Below, piece after piece: positions 41,955-50,992 of a DNA stretch of 64,000 bases. The translations under genes were made by a program, and so were the position numbers. The DNA comes from Cohnella nanjingensis (lineage in GTDB: Bacteria > Bacillota > Bacilli > Paenibacillales > Paenibacillaceae), in assembly GCF_014212125.1 (NCBI RefSeq), contig NZ_JACJVP010000017.1:1-64000 (forward strand), written 5' to 3'. Under the pieces are notes generated by a model that saw only the letters and a list, made by a program, of their open reading frames with translations, had not been told where the DNA came from and did no database searches. The first letter of the stretch is position 1. Each line of letters opens with the position of its first letter.

Positions 41955-43934
41955 ATGGTTCAACCAGGCGTTAAACGAGACTCGGTTCGACATCATCCTG
42001 CCGTCAACGGCCCCTCCGGCGCCTCGGATGAATTGCCATTATGGGTCAGGCGGCAGGATCTGACGGAAGCCGACCTCCCCTATATCCATACGCTGCTCGC
42101 GGACAGCTTCGAGGAATGGCTGGAGCAAGCGGACGGATTCCCCTGGCTCCCCGCATGCCGCATCGTGCTGCTCCATCCCGACTGTACCCGGGTCGCCGTC
42201 TCGCCGGGCGATGCGGACGCGCCCGCGCCGGCGGAGTGGAGCCGGGACATCCTCGGCGACACCGCCGCCAGCCTCGCGATCGACTCGTGCAGACCCGCGC
42301 ACCTGCGGGCCGACGAACATTCTTCCGCTTCCCTTCGGGCGTTCGACTCGCTCGCGGTTCCCGTATTCTCCCGGACGTCCGGCTTCGTCTTCGCCGCGCT
42401 CGCTTGCCTGCTTCCCGCCGGATCTGCGCAAGGGAGCGAGCTGAAGCTGCTGCAGGCGGCGGCGCTTCATTTCCGCAGTTGTCTCTACCGTCGCTTCGAA
42501 TTGCTGTTCGTGCGGGACTTGCTCCAATCGAACCAGCTGACCAGCCGGGAAGAGCGCCGCCGGAACATGCTGTTCGACGTGATGCGCCGGCTTCACGACC
42601 ATATCGACGTCGAGAACGTCCTCTCCGAAGTGTTCAACAGCCTAGAGCAATTATACCCGTTATGCCGTTCCGACCTATTCCTGTCGCAAGACTACAGCAG
42701 CACGAACGAGAAGGTTAAGCCCCTCTCGTTCCACCTGCAGGACATGGACCTGTGCTGGCGCGCGTTCATGGACGGCGAACGCCGCGAGGAGACGGACGCG
42801 GGCCGCCGCCGCATCGCGTTCCCGCTCGCGGGCAAGCAAGGCGTCTACGGCGTCCTGCGGCTCGACGTGGCCGAGGATGCGTTCGACGAAGTCGACGTCC
42901 GGTTCGTCGCCATGCTGACGGGGGGCGCCGGAACCGCCTTCGAGAAGGCGCGCCTCCACGAGCAGGCCAATGTCTTGATCGGCGAACTGCGGCTCATTAA
43001 CGAGCTGACGCAGCGTCTCAACAGCAGCTTGCGGCTCTCGGACACGATGCAGTTCGCGACGGCGGAGCTGCTGCATCTGTTCAAGGCGGATCATTGCTTC
43101 ATCCTGCAGCTCGATCCGATGAAGGGCCACTTCACCGTCATGTCGTCGAACGTAGCGGAGCTGCACCAGGAAGTGTTCGCGACGGACTACGGCTTCTGCG
43201 GCGTGATGCTGAGTACCAAGGAGCCGATCATTCTCTCCGACTATCGCTCCGCGACGCCGGTCAGCTCGCACCTCATGGAGGTGACCCGTTCGCGGTCGCT
43301 GCTGGCTTCGCCGCTGCTGCTCAATGGTGAAGTCATCGGAGCGGTCATGGTGGCGCACGAGCAGGCGAATCACTTCTCTTATGACAATTACAAACTGCTG
43401 CAGGTGCTGTCGGCGCATCTGGGGCTCGCCGTATCGAACGCGTCGCTGCACGCGGAGGTGCGCCGGATGGTCATCACCGACAACTTGACCGGCCTTTTCG
43501 CCCGCCACTACCTGAACGAACGGATTCAGCGCAAGCAGGAGAAGGACGTCTCCGGCTCGCTTATCGTCGTGGACATCGATCACTTCAAGAAGATCAACGA
43601 CACGTACGGACATCAAGTCGGCGACGCGATCCTGATGCAGGTGAGCACGATCATCCGGGCCGCGATCCGCGAGTCCGACATCGCCGCCCGCTGGGGCGGA
43701 GAAGAGCTCGCCATCTATCTGCCGCAGCTCAGCCTGGATCAGACGCTGCGGGTGGCGGAGCGGATCCGCAAGCGGGTGGAGGCCGAGACGGCGCCGAAGG
43801 TCACCGTGTCCTGCGGCGTGTCGGAGTGGACCTCCGGCGACGATCGGGTCAGCGTCGAGTCGCTGTTCTACCGCGCGGATATGGCGCTGTACGAGGCGAA
43901 GCACCGGGGCCGGAACTGCGTGGCCATCGGTTGA
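41955..43934 (+). CDS. GAF-GGDEF diguanylate cyclase
   Basis: 659 residues, with GGAGGGATCAGCG before the ATG. N-terminal 330 residues are GAF-like (two weak sensory modules, e.g. RRRIAFPLAGKQGVYGVLRLDV). A clearer GAF domain spans about 355-495 (RLSDTMQFATAELLHLFKADHCFILQLDP...LLASPLLLNGEVIGAVMVAHE). The GGDEF domain (500-659) has LIVVDIDHFKKINDTYGHQVGD, GGEEL at 581-585, and the inhibitory I-site RESD at 572-575. It should make cyclic di-GMP under control of an unknown signal. No transmembrane spans, so cytoplasmic. Divergent from rpsD. Confidence 0.92.
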   Translation: MVQPGVKRDSVRHHPAVNGPSGASDELPLWVRRQDLTEADLPYIHTLLADSFEEWLEQADGFPWLPACRIVLLHPDCTRVAVSPGDADAPAPAEWSRDILGDTAASLAIDSCRPAHLRADEHSSASLRAFDSLAVPVFSRTSGFVFAALACLLPAGSAQGSELKLLQAAALHFRSCLYRRFELLFVRDLLQSNQLTSREERRRNMLFDVMRRLHDHIDVENVLSEVFNSLEQLYPLCRSDLFLSQDYSSTNEKVKPLSFHLQDMDLCWRAFMDGERREETDAGRRRIAFPLAGKQGVYGVLRLDVAEDAFDEVDVRFVAMLTGGAGTAFEKARLHEQANVLIGELRLINELTQRLNSSLRLSDTMQFATAELLHLFKADHCFILQLDPMKGHFTVMSSNVAELHQEVFATDYGFCGVMLSTKEPIILSDYRSATPVSSHLMEVTRSRSLLASPLLLNGEVIGAVMVAHEQANHFSYDNYKLLQVLSAHLGLAVSNASLHAEVRRMVITDNLTGLFARHYLNERIQRKQEKDVSGSLIVVDIDHFKKINDTYGHQVGDAILMQVSTIIRAAIRESDIAARWGGEELAIYLPQLSLDQTLRVAERIRKRVEAETAPKVTVSCGVSEWTSGDDRVSVESLFYRADMALYEAKHRGRNCVAIG

Positions 43935-44085
43935 TCGAATGAAGGACTTATGGACGGAAGAACACTTATATACAGTACGAGTCATGCATTGAGGAGCGCC
44001 CCCCGGGGATGCTCCTCTTCGCGTCGCCTCGCGCATGAAGGGGAAGCGGGGAGGAGACGATAGGGGGAAAAGAGGAGGTATGGGG

Positions 44086-44748
44086 ATGAAACGGCTAACG
44101 ACGGCGCGAGCGCGGAGCGGTCTGGCGCGGGCAGGGGCGGTCTCCGTCGCCGGGCTCGCGCTGCTGCTCCTGCTGCCCGGCTGCGCGCGCCAGACGCCGG
44201 ACAAGCCGCCGGAAGAGGCGTTCGCGCTCACCGCCTCCGCTTTGTCCGGAGACGACCGATTCGCGTATCAAGGCGAATCCTCCGCCTACGACGGCGCAGG
44301 AAGGCTGCGGCGGCGGATGTCGTTCGGGGGAGAGGTGGCGAACCACCGGATCGTCGCCTTGAGCGGGGAGGCGCACGGGACGGGCGAGGCAGGAGCAAGC
44401 GCCTCTCCGCTCGCGCTCGTGAAGGCCGTGGAGCGGCATGCGGCGAGCGTCGCCTATGCCCCTGAGCAGCGCAAGGGCGAAGTGACGCTGAAGCTCGTCC
44501 TCGCACCTGCCGCCGCGCAGCGCAGGATGGCGGACGACCTGCAGGGGCAGTTGCCGCCCGAAGCGCTGCGGACGCTGAGCGCGAGCACCGTCTGCTGGTG
44601 GACGGCCGACCGCCGTACGTGGTTCCCCCTCCGGCTGCGGGAGGAGTCGGCGATCCGTTATCGGCTGAGCGGCAAATCGCACGAAGAGCGAAGAACGGTC
44701 GTTACAAGCTTTCAGCGGTCCCCCGACAGTGGTACAATAGAAAAGTAA
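44086..44748 (+). CDS. Lipoprotein of unknown function
   Basis: 220 residues. The ATG at 44086 is 7 nt after AGGAGG; an ATG 6 bp earlier is too close. Long basic N-region, hydrophobic VAGLALLLLLPGC with lipobox LPGC (Cys about residue 29), then a polar mature domain: EEAFALTASALSGDDRFAYQGESSAYDGAGRLRRRMSFGGEVANHRIVALSGE...LALVKAVERHAASVAYAPEQRKGEVTLKLVLAP. The layout resembles LppX/LprG-like or spore-associated lipoproteins only vaguely. Same strand as the aminopeptidase gene 32 bp downstream. Confidence 0.7.
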   Translation: MKRLTTARARSGLARAGAVSVAGLALLLLLPGCARQTPDKPPEEAFALTASALSGDDRFAYQGESSAYDGAGRLRRRMSFGGEVANHRIVALSGEAHGTGEAGASASPLALVKAVERHAASVAYAPEQRKGEVTLKLVLAPAAAQRRMADDLQGQLPPEALRTLSASTVCWWTADRRTWFPLRLREESAIRYRLSGKSHEERRTVVTSFQRSPDSGTIEK

Positions 44749-44779
44749 ATTCGGCATTCATAAGGAGGAACCATTACCG

Positions 44780-45895
44780 ATGCGCGACCCCAGAATTCAG
44801 AAGCTTGCCGCGAATCTGGCCGGCTATTCCGTAAACGTACAACCGGGCGACAACATCTTGATCGAGATGATCGGCTCGGAGCGCGATCTGCTGAACGCGT
44901 TGATCGAAGAAGTCGCCAAGCGCGGCGGGAACCCGTTCGTCGAGATCGAAGACCGTACGGTCACCCGTACCCTGCTACATAACGCAACTCCCGAGATGAT
45001 CGAGACGTGGTCGGCGTACGACCTGGACCGCATGAAGCGGATGGACGGCTACATCGGCATCCGCGCGGGCGCGAACGTGAACGAGCTGGCCGACGTGCCG
45101 GCCGACAAGATGAAGCTGTACGATCGCGGCCATCGCCATCCGGTTCATCTGGAGCAGCGCGTGAAGCACACCAAATGGGTCGTGCTCCGTTATCCGAACG
45201 CGTCCATGGCGCAGCTCGCCAACATGTCGACCGACGCGTTCGAGGATTTCTACTTCGACGTCTGCAACCTGGACTACGCCAAGATGGACAAGGCGATGGA
45301 CCCGCTGCAAGCGCTCATGGCGCGTACCGACAAAGTGCGCATCGTCGGCCCGGGCACGGACCTGCGCTTCTCCATCAAGGGCATCGGCGCGAAGAAGTGC
45401 TCCGGCGCGCGCAACATTCCGGACGGCGAGGTATACTCGTGCCCGGTGCGCGATTCCATCAACGGCACGCTGGCGTACAACACGCCTAGCGTCTACAACG
45501 GCTTCACGTTCGAGAACATCAAGTTCACCTTCGAGAACGGCAAGATCGTAGAGGCGACCGCCAACGACACGGACCGCATCAACGCGCTGCTCGACAGCGA
45601 CGAAGGCGCGCGGCACATCGGAGAATTCAGCCTCGGCTTCAATCCGTTCATTCTGCATCCGATGAAGGACACCCTGTTCGACGAGAAGATCGCGGGCAGC
45701 CTCCACTTTACGCCCGGCCAGGCTTACGAGGATTGCGACAACGGCAACCGCTCGTCGATCCACTGGGATCTGGTGCTCATCCAACGTTCGGATTACGGCG
45801 GCGGGGAAGTGTACTTCGACGACGTTCTGATCCGGAAGGATGGCCTATTCGTTCTGCCCGAGCTGGAGGGCTTGAATCCCGATGGGCTGAAATAA
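44780..45895 (+). CDS. M29-family metalloaminopeptidase (AmpS/thermophilic aminopeptidase)
   Basis: 371 residues, after AAGGAGG. Peptidase M29 features: MRDPRIQKLAANLAGYSVNVQPGDNILIE, then the metal/catalytic residues in GARNIPDGEVYSCPVRDSINGT (Glu), GEFSLGFNP (Glu), GSLHFTPGQAYEDC (His, Tyr) and RSSIHWDLVLI (His, Asp). The family consists of dimeric, cytoplasmic, two-metal exopeptidases of broad N-terminal specificity. The length matches the about 370-410 of the shorter group. Possibly co-transcribed with the lipoprotein upstream. Confidence 0.93.
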   Translation: MRDPRIQKLAANLAGYSVNVQPGDNILIEMIGSERDLLNALIEEVAKRGGNPFVEIEDRTVTRTLLHNATPEMIETWSAYDLDRMKRMDGYIGIRAGANVNELADVPADKMKLYDRGHRHPVHLEQRVKHTKWVVLRYPNASMAQLANMSTDAFEDFYFDVCNLDYAKMDKAMDPLQALMARTDKVRIVGPGTDLRFSIKGIGAKKCSGARNIPDGEVYSCPVRDSINGTLAYNTPSVYNGFTFENIKFTFENGKIVEATANDTDRINALLDSDEGARHIGEFSLGFNPFILHPMKDTLFDEKIAGSLHFTPGQAYEDCDNGNRSSIHWDLVLIQRSDYGGGEVYFDDVLIRKDGLFVLPELEGLNPDGLK

Positions 45896-45908
45896 AGCGT
45901 TTTCCTAC

Positions 45909-45938
45909 TTGCATGCGGCTGCATGTACAGGGTATGAT
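45909..45938 (+). promoter_or_regulatory. Sigma-A promoter of the HPr-fold gene
   Basis: TTGCAT (45909-45914), 18-bp spacer, TATGAT (45933-45938), 42 bp before the start codon. Confidence 0.6.
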
Positions 45939-45979
45939 GGGTAATGAAATCGTAAACCCTATAATTTGGAGGGATTTCC

Positions 45980-46219
45980 ATGTCGAACAACGCAGCTATC
46001 GTAGAATTGTCTCAAGCCGCGAACAAATTCCGCTCTTCCATCGTTCTCCAAGCCGAGAACAAGTACATCGATGTGAAAAGCATTCTGGGGCTGTTCACGA
46101 CTTTGGTGGGCGGGCATGCCTATGAACTGCACGTGCATGGTCCCGATGCCGACGAAGCGAAGAAGGAACTCGGAGAGATCTTCACCAAGCACAACCTGAA
46201 CGTCACCGTCGTGGAGTAA
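45980..46219 (+). CDS. HPr-fold protein lacking the phospho-histidine (Crh-like)
   Basis: 79 residues after TTGGAGG. From residue 5 it follows the HPr family: AAIVELSQAANKFRSSIVLQ corresponds to the helix after the active site, YIDVKSILGLFTTLVGGHAYELHVHGPDADEA to the regulatory-serine region. Ser34 in DVKSILGL matches Ser46 of HPr/Crh. The usual HARPA segment with His15 and the first strand are missing; the protein starts MSNNAA there. It therefore should not carry phosphate for sugar uptake but could be a target of HPr kinase or a CcpA partner. Monocistronic. Confidence 0.7.
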   Translation: MSNNAAIVELSQAANKFRSSIVLQAENKYIDVKSILGLFTTLVGGHAYELHVHGPDADEAKKELGEIFTKHNLNVTVVE

Positions 46220-46277
46220 TTCCGCGATTCGGCGCTTCGAACCGCTTCCGTCCAGGAATCGGCGATCGCATCCACAT

Positions 46278-46312
46278 CCCCCCGTCCGACCGGACGGGGT
46301 GTTTTGCCTTTT
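46278..46312 (+). terminator. Terminator of the HPr-fold gene
   Basis: CCCCGTCCG / CGGACGGGG hairpin followed by TGTTTTGCCTTTT. Confidence 0.85.
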
Positions 46313-46357
46313 GCCCGCCCGCCGCTAGTCCAACTAGAAGCTAGGAGATGCTTTGGC

Positions 46358-46966
46358 ATGACCGATTCGATGCTCGCGCTTGTTTTTCACTACGGCTACT
46401 GGGGACTGTTCGCGGCGATCGCGCTCGGGATCGTCGGTCTTCCGATGCCGGACGAGGTGCTGCTCACGGCCGCCGGATTCCTGTTGTCCCGCGGGCACTT
46501 GAATCTCGGCTTGACGATGCTGGCCGCCGTCAGCGGGAGCCTCGTCGGCATGAGCGTGAGCTATGCGATCGGCCGGACCGTCGGCCGGCCGCTCCTCGCG
46601 CGCTTCGGTTCCCGGGTTCGGCTGTCGCCGGACAAGCTGGCCAAGCACGAAGAGCGATTCGCCAAGTGGGGCCATATGCTCGTGCTGCTCGGGTACTTCG
46701 TGCCGGGACTGCGGCATGCGACGGCGCTCCTGATCGGCATGGGCAAGCATCCTTACCGAACCTTTCTCGTTTACGCCTCGGTCGGCGCGCTGGCCTGGAC
46801 CAGCTGCTTCCTGCTGCTGGGGCAGACGCTGGGGGACCACTGGCGGGAAGTAACGGCATTCGTCCAGCCGGGACGGGGCTTCATGACGGCGGCTTTGATC
46901 GCGATGCTGGCGATGCTGGTATGGCTGTGGCGGCGCTACGCCTGGAAGAGAAGGGCGTCCGAATAG
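46358..46966 (+). CDS. DedA-family membrane protein
   Basis: 202 residues; AGGAG 10 nt before the ATG. Four to five membrane spans with the DedA/SNARE-associated motif: LGIVGLPMPDEVLLTAAGFL (the acidic Glu in the first re-entrant loop), GSLVGMSVSYAIGRTVGRPLL, and FVPGLRHATALLIGMGKHPYRTFLVYASVGALAWTSCFLLLG (the FxPGxR motif). DedA proteins include undecaprenyl-phosphate and phospholipid flippases; which lipid this one moves is unknown. Confidence 0.9.
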   Translation: MTDSMLALVFHYGYWGLFAAIALGIVGLPMPDEVLLTAAGFLLSRGHLNLGLTMLAAVSGSLVGMSVSYAIGRTVGRPLLARFGSRVRLSPDKLAKHEERFAKWGHMLVLLGYFVPGLRHATALLIGMGKHPYRTFLVYASVGALAWTSCFLLLGQTLGDHWREVTAFVQPGRGFMTAALIAMLAMLVWLWRRYAWKRRASE

Positions 46967-47141
46967 CGCCTTTCCAATCGGCGATCTAGCAATTTGTCCC
47001 GTTCCTAGGCTTCCTGTCCTTGTGCTTGCGCCCGATTTCGTCTAATATGAAAGGGATAGTACGTATTGACGTCCCTCCGGGCTAAGAGGAAGACGGACCG
47101 CTGAATAAAGGCAGGCATGATAGGGTACAGGGGGAGTGGGA

Positions 47142-47432
47142 ATGGCTTCATCGGATGTCATGGTGCACCTGAATCAGAAGGCGCTTCGCCTGCTGCAGGA
47201 CGACGCCGGCAAAATCGAGAAACTGATCGCCATCCAAATGGAGAATCTGGCGACCCGCAAATGCCCGCTGTATGAAGAAGTGCTGGACACGCAGATGTAC
47301 GGCTTCTCGCGGGCGGTTGATTTTGCGGTGCGGGCGGGTCTGGTGGAAGAGAGCGCGGGCAAGCAGCTCGTCAGCGAATTGGAACGCAATCTTGCGTTGC
47401 TATACGAAGCGTTGGCACGGAAAGAAGAATAG
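47142..47432 (+). CDS. ylaN: YlaN family protein (DUF1507)
   Basis: 96 residues, AGGGGGAG upstream. LNQKALRLLQDDAGKIEKLIAIQMENLATRKCPLYEEVLDTQMYGFSRAVDFAVRAGLV is the YlaN signature. In Staphylococcus and Bacillus YlaN is linked to iron homeostasis and antagonises Fur; it is essential under low iron. In B. subtilis it lies next to ftsW; here ftsW is 1.8 kb away on the other strand, with a Ca2+/H+ antiporter and an Asp23 gene in between. Confidence 0.93.
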   Translation: MASSDVMVHLNQKALRLLQDDAGKIEKLIAIQMENLATRKCPLYEEVLDTQMYGFSRAVDFAVRAGLVEESAGKQLVSELERNLALLYEALARKEE

Positions 47433-47453
47433 TGTCGCGCCCGTCAAACGTGT

Positions 47454-47497
47454 AAAGCCTTCGTCTCGCGGTCTCCCGCGGGACGAAGGCTTTTTTT
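47454..47497 (+). terminator. Terminator of ylaN
   Basis: AAAGCCTTCGTC / GACGAAGGCTTT stem followed by seven T; it may also act on the convergent antiporter gene. Confidence 0.88.
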
Positions 47498-47528
47498 GTG
47501 CGCGATTCGCAGGGGCGGAGCCCCGTCG

Positions 47529-48587
47529 TCAGACGAAGAAGAAGGCGACGCCTAGTACGATGTACACGAGCAGCAGCAGCTTCCCCTCGTACCAGGTCGT
47601 GGCGCCGTCGCGCGAGATCGAGGTGGCGATCAGGACGGCCACGCCGATCGCGGCGATCTCGACGGTCGTGAAGAGGATGTTCATCGGGTTGCCGAACATC
47701 AGACTGACGAAGATGAGCACCGGCGCCACGAACAACGCGATCTGCAGGCTGCTGCCGACCGCGATCTCTACCGCCGCGCCGATCTTGTTCTTCAGGGCGA
47801 GCATGACCGCCGCGCTGTGCTCCGCCGCGTTGCCCACGATGGCGACGATGAAGGCGCCGACGAACAGCTCGGACATGCCGTATTGGTCCGTGAACGTATG
47901 CAAAGTGCCGACCAGCCACTCGCTCACGAAGGCGACCATGACGGTGGCGATGACGAGAAAGAGAATCGATTGGCCCTTGGACCAAGCGGCGGTCTCTCCG
48001 TGATCCGCCTGCGTGTCTGCGTGGTCCTCGAGCAAGCTCTTATGGGTGACCATCGAATAGACGAGCCAGCCGATATAGGCGATGATGAGCACCGCGGCGA
48101 CGGTCACGCTGAGCGTCATCGTATCGCCCTGGGAGAGATGCTCGCTCTTGACGAATACCGCGGGGATGAACAGCGCGATCACACCCAGCAGCATGAGCGA
48201 CGCGTTCTGGCCGGCCAGGTGGATGTTGAACTTCTGCTCCTTGAACTTCAGTCCGCCGGCCAGCGCGCTGGCGCCGAGGACGAGGAGCAGATTGCCGATG
48301 ATCGAGCCGGTCAAGCTGGCTTTGACCATATCGAACAGGCCTTCTTTGACGAGGAAGATCGCGATGATCAGCTCCGCCGCGTTTCCGAACGTGGCATTTA
48401 GGAAGCCGCCTAACCGCTGTCCCGCATAGTGGGCGACCGCCTCGGTCGCTTTGCCCAGGAAGCCGGCGACGAAGACGATCGTCACGGCCGAGATGACGAA
48501 TTGCGCCACCGTGTTCCAGTGCAGGTAGTGCGCCAATGCGCTTAATACGAAAAACGCGATCAAGAGCGGGAAAAACAGCTTCTTCAA
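47529..48587 (-). CDS. cax: Ca2+/H+ antiporter, CAX/ChaA family
   Basis: 352 residues; AGAGGTG upstream of the ATG. Eleven membrane spans in two inverted halves, each with the ion-binding alpha-repeat: GGFLNATFGNAAELIIAIFLV (about 60-80) and GAFIVAIVGNAAEHSAAVMLALKNK (about 240-265). The acidic linker HADTQADHGE between halves is typical. It exchanges cytosolic Ca2+ (or other cations) for H+. Monocistronic. Confidence 0.94.
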   Translation of the reverse strand: MKKLFFPLLIAFFVLSALAHYLHWNTVAQFVISAVTIVFVAGFLGKATEAVAHYAGQRLGGFLNATFGNAAELIIAIFLVKEGLFDMVKASLTGSIIGNLLLVLGASALAGGLKFKEQKFNIHLAGQNASLMLLGVIALFIPAVFVKSEHLSQGDTMTLSVTVAAVLIIAYIGWLVYSMVTHKSLLEDHADTQADHGETAAWSKGQSILFLVIATVMVAFVSEWLVGTLHTFTDQYGMSELFVGAFIVAIVGNAAEHSAAVMLALKNKIGAAVEIAVGSSLQIALFVAPVLIFVSLMFGNPMNILFTTVEIAAIGVAVLIATSISRDGATTWYEGKLLLLVYIVLGVAFFFV

Positions 48588-48770
48588 AACCGAACACCTC
48601 TTTGCGTCGTCTGTTGGAGAAATATGGGCACAAGCCCAGCTTCATTTACTATATCCAAAAGCGGCATATTCGTACAATACCCAAATCCGCGCCGGGGCTA
48701 TCGGTGTTGCGAACGTTCATCTCATCCATTACAATGGAAGCAGTATCGTTAACGGGAGTGTGAGCCGCCA

Positions 48771-49154
48771 ATGACGGAGCAAATCGATCAAGGCTTGATT
48801 CGTATATCTGATGACGTTGTCGCCACCATTGCCGGGTTGGCGGCGTTGGAGACGCCGGGCGTGTCCGCCATGTCGGGCGGCATCTCCGAAGGACTGGCCA
48901 AACGTCTGAGCGGGAAGAACGCCCAGCGCGGCGTGTCCGTCGAGGTCGGTCAAGTGGAGGCGGCGATCGATCTGCGAATCGTCGTGCAATACGGCAGTCC
49001 GATCCAAGAGGTGGGCAGACGGCTTCAGGAGAACGTGCGCGAAGCGGTGGAGAACATGACGGGCCTGCGCGTCGTCGAAGTGAACGTGAAGGTCGAAGGC
49101 GTCGCGTTCAAGGACGAAGCCGAGCAGGAAGACGCGGCCAACCGCGTCAAATAA
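48771..49154 (+). CDS. Asp23/Gls24 family protein
   Basis: 127 residues, GGGAGTG upstream. Asp23 domain: GLIRISDDVVATIAGLAALETPGVSAMSGG...GVSVEVGQVEAAIDLRIVVQYGSPIQEVGRRLQENVREAVENMTGLRVVEVNVKVEGVAF. Members associate with the membrane through AmaP or act in alkaline/cell-wall stress (YloU, YqhY). It stands alone here rather than beside accBC/nusB (YqhY context) or fakA (YloU context), so the paralogue is uncertain. Confidence 0.9.
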   Translation: MTEQIDQGLIRISDDVVATIAGLAALETPGVSAMSGGISEGLAKRLSGKNAQRGVSVEVGQVEAAIDLRIVVQYGSPIQEVGRRLQENVREAVENMTGLRVVEVNVKVEGVAFKDEAEQEDAANRVK

Positions 49155-49173
49155 ATAACGCCTACGAACGCCG

Positions 49174-49219
49174 AACGGCGCTCCTTCCGCGGTTGATCCG
49201 CGGAGGAGCGCCGTTATTT
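49174..49219 (+). terminator. Terminator of the Asp23 gene
   Basis: AACGGCGCTCC / GGAGCGCCGTT outer stem, inner CCGCGG pair, then ATTTG; it sits between convergent genes. Confidence 0.7.
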
Positions 49220-49244
49220 GCTGGCGTTCGTCCAGTGTTGTTCC

Positions 49245-50432
49245 TCATCCATGCGAAACGGCCGTTCGGGAAGGGGCGCGCGCGGTTCGGCCGACGCGGT
49301 TGTACTCCCGGGAGATGCTGAGCAGGATGCCCATGCCGATCATCAGCGTCAAGAGCGAAGAGCCGCCGTAGCTGATGAAAGGCAGAGTAACCCCCGTCAT
49401 CGGGATGGCGTTGCTCACGCCACCCATGTTGATGAGCGCCTGGATGGCGATCAGAGAGACGAGACCGACGCCGACGAGCGTCCCGAAGATATCGGGGCAG
49501 CGCAGCGCCACGATGAGCGCGCGCCACAGAAACAGCACGTAGAACAGCAGGAACAGCGTCACGCCGATGAAGCCCAGCTCCTCGGCCATGACCGAGAAGA
49601 TGAAGTCGTTGTACGCCTCGGGCAAGTAGAAGAGCTTCTGGACGCTGTTCCCGAGTCCCGCGCCGGTGAGCCCGCCGTGACCGAACGCCTCGAGCGACCG
49701 CAGCAGCTGCAGGCCCGATCCCTGCTGATCGGCGAACGGATCGCGAAAGGCCGTGAACCGCGCCATCCGGTAACCGCCGTCGGCGTTAGGATGGAGCAGG
49801 AAGTACAGGCTCATGGCGAGCGCCGCGATGCCGCCGATGACGGCGCCGGAGAGCATGACGTGCTTCAAGTTCGATCCGCCGGCCACGACGATGGCCGAAG
49901 CCGTCAGCAGCAGGATGACGCTCGAGCCGAAGTCCGGCTGAACGATGATCAGCCCCGTCACGACGCCGACGACGATCATGACGGGAAAGAGCCCCCGCTT
50001 GAACTCGCGGAACTTCTCCTGCTTCTTCGAGATCAGCGCCGCCAAGTACAGGATGACGGCCAGCTTCGCCAGCTCGGTCGGCTGGATGCCCAGCCCGGCC
50101 ACTTGCAGCCAACTGCTCGCTCCGTTAATGGACGAGGAGAAGGGGACGATGACGAGCAGGATGACGGTCAGCATCATCAGGGGCAGGAACCACTTCTTGA
50201 ACTTGGCGTATGGGATGTTCATGATGACCAGCATCACGAACGTGCCGAGACCGGCCCAGATGAACTGCCTTTTCGTGAAATAAAGCGCGTCGTTCCCGAA
50301 CTTCTCGGTGGCGACGGTCATGCTGGAGCTGGCGCTGAACACCATGACGAGCCCGAAGCCGACCAAGAGCAGCGTCAAGATGAGCAGCAGAAAGTCCGGC
50401 GCGCCGCGCTGACTGTTCTCGGGGGTTCTCAT
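49245..50432 (-). CDS. ftsW: Peptidoglycan glycosyltransferase FtsW (SEDS family)
   Basis: 395 residues. Ten membrane spans; the SEDS motifs are clear: GFGLVMVFSASS, NGASSWLQVAGLGIQPTELAKLAVILYLA, QPDFGSSV, GLGNSVQKLFYLPEAYNDFIFSVMAEELGFIG (the catalytic Asp of the NDFIFS segment) and GVTLPFISYGGSSLL. It polymerises lipid II at the septum with its partner class B PBP. It starts 19 bp after the YugN-like gene ends, so the two form an operon. The start has only a weak RBS (GGGGG), suggesting translational coupling. Confidence 0.96.
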   Translation of the reverse strand: MRTPENSQRGAPDFLLLILTLLLVGFGLVMVFSASSSMTVATEKFGNDALYFTKRQFIWAGLGTFVMLVIMNIPYAKFKKWFLPLMMLTVILLVIVPFSSSINGASSWLQVAGLGIQPTELAKLAVILYLAALISKKQEKFREFKRGLFPVMIVVGVVTGLIIVQPDFGSSVILLLTASAIVVAGGSNLKHVMLSGAVIGGIAALAMSLYFLLHPNADGGYRMARFTAFRDPFADQQGSGLQLLRSLEAFGHGGLTGAGLGNSVQKLFYLPEAYNDFIFSVMAEELGFIGVTLFLLFYVLFLWRALIVALRCPDIFGTLVGVGLVSLIAIQALINMGGVSNAIPMTGVTLPFISYGGSSLLTLMIGMGILLSISREYNRVGRTARAPSRTAVSHG

Positions 50433-50451
50433 CGCTCTATTCCCCCGCCGC

Positions 50452-50796
50452 TCAGCTCAGCAACTGCTTCAGTTCTTGGACGCGCTGGGTAGCCGTGTTC
50501 AGGATCGGTTGCGGAACGGGCGATTCGTACTCCAGTCCGTGCGGGAACGTCGCGCGCCCGATGTAGACGGCTTCGATCGCGAGGATCGCGTCCGGATTCT
50601 CGAGCTTGCCTTCGACGGCGCGGGTGCTGAAGCGCAGGTAGTATTCGTTGTTGCTCGCTTGGTCGACCAGCTTCAAATCATATGTAGCGCGGGTATACTC
50701 CCATTGCCAACGCACGAAACCGAGCTTCTCGCTGGATTCGTCGAGGTGCGCAAGATCGCTTTTGATGCCGTTCAGTCCCGTATTTTCGAGAATCAT
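50452..50796 (-). CDS. yugN: YugN-like family protein
   Basis: 114 residues from the ATG at 50794-50796 with AGGAGGA 7 nt upstream. MILENTGLNGIKSDLAHLDESSEKLGFVRWQWEYTRATYDLKL...YYLRFSTRAVEGKLENPDAILAIEAVYIGRATFPHGLEYE is the YugN family pattern. It is a small alpha/beta protein of unknown function. Upstream of ftsW in one operon. Confidence 0.85.
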   Translation of the reverse strand: MILENTGLNGIKSDLAHLDESSEKLGFVRWQWEYTRATYDLKLVDQASNNEYYLRFSTRAVEGKLENPDAILAIEAVYIGRATFPHGLEYESPVPQPILNTATQRVQELKQLLS

Positions 50797-50992
50797 CAAA
50801 TGTTCCTCCTTTGGAAAATGCAAACAAGCCTCTGTTCACCCTCCATCATAGACGGTTTAAAGGCCTTCTGCAACCCCGCCCGGCGCGCCCTTGTCGAACA
50901 TTCTTTGACTTTTGCCCCGCATTACGGAAGGCCGCGGTTTCTGGTACAATAGGGGGCAATAGAGAGCCGTAGCGGAGAGGAGCAGAGAGCCG

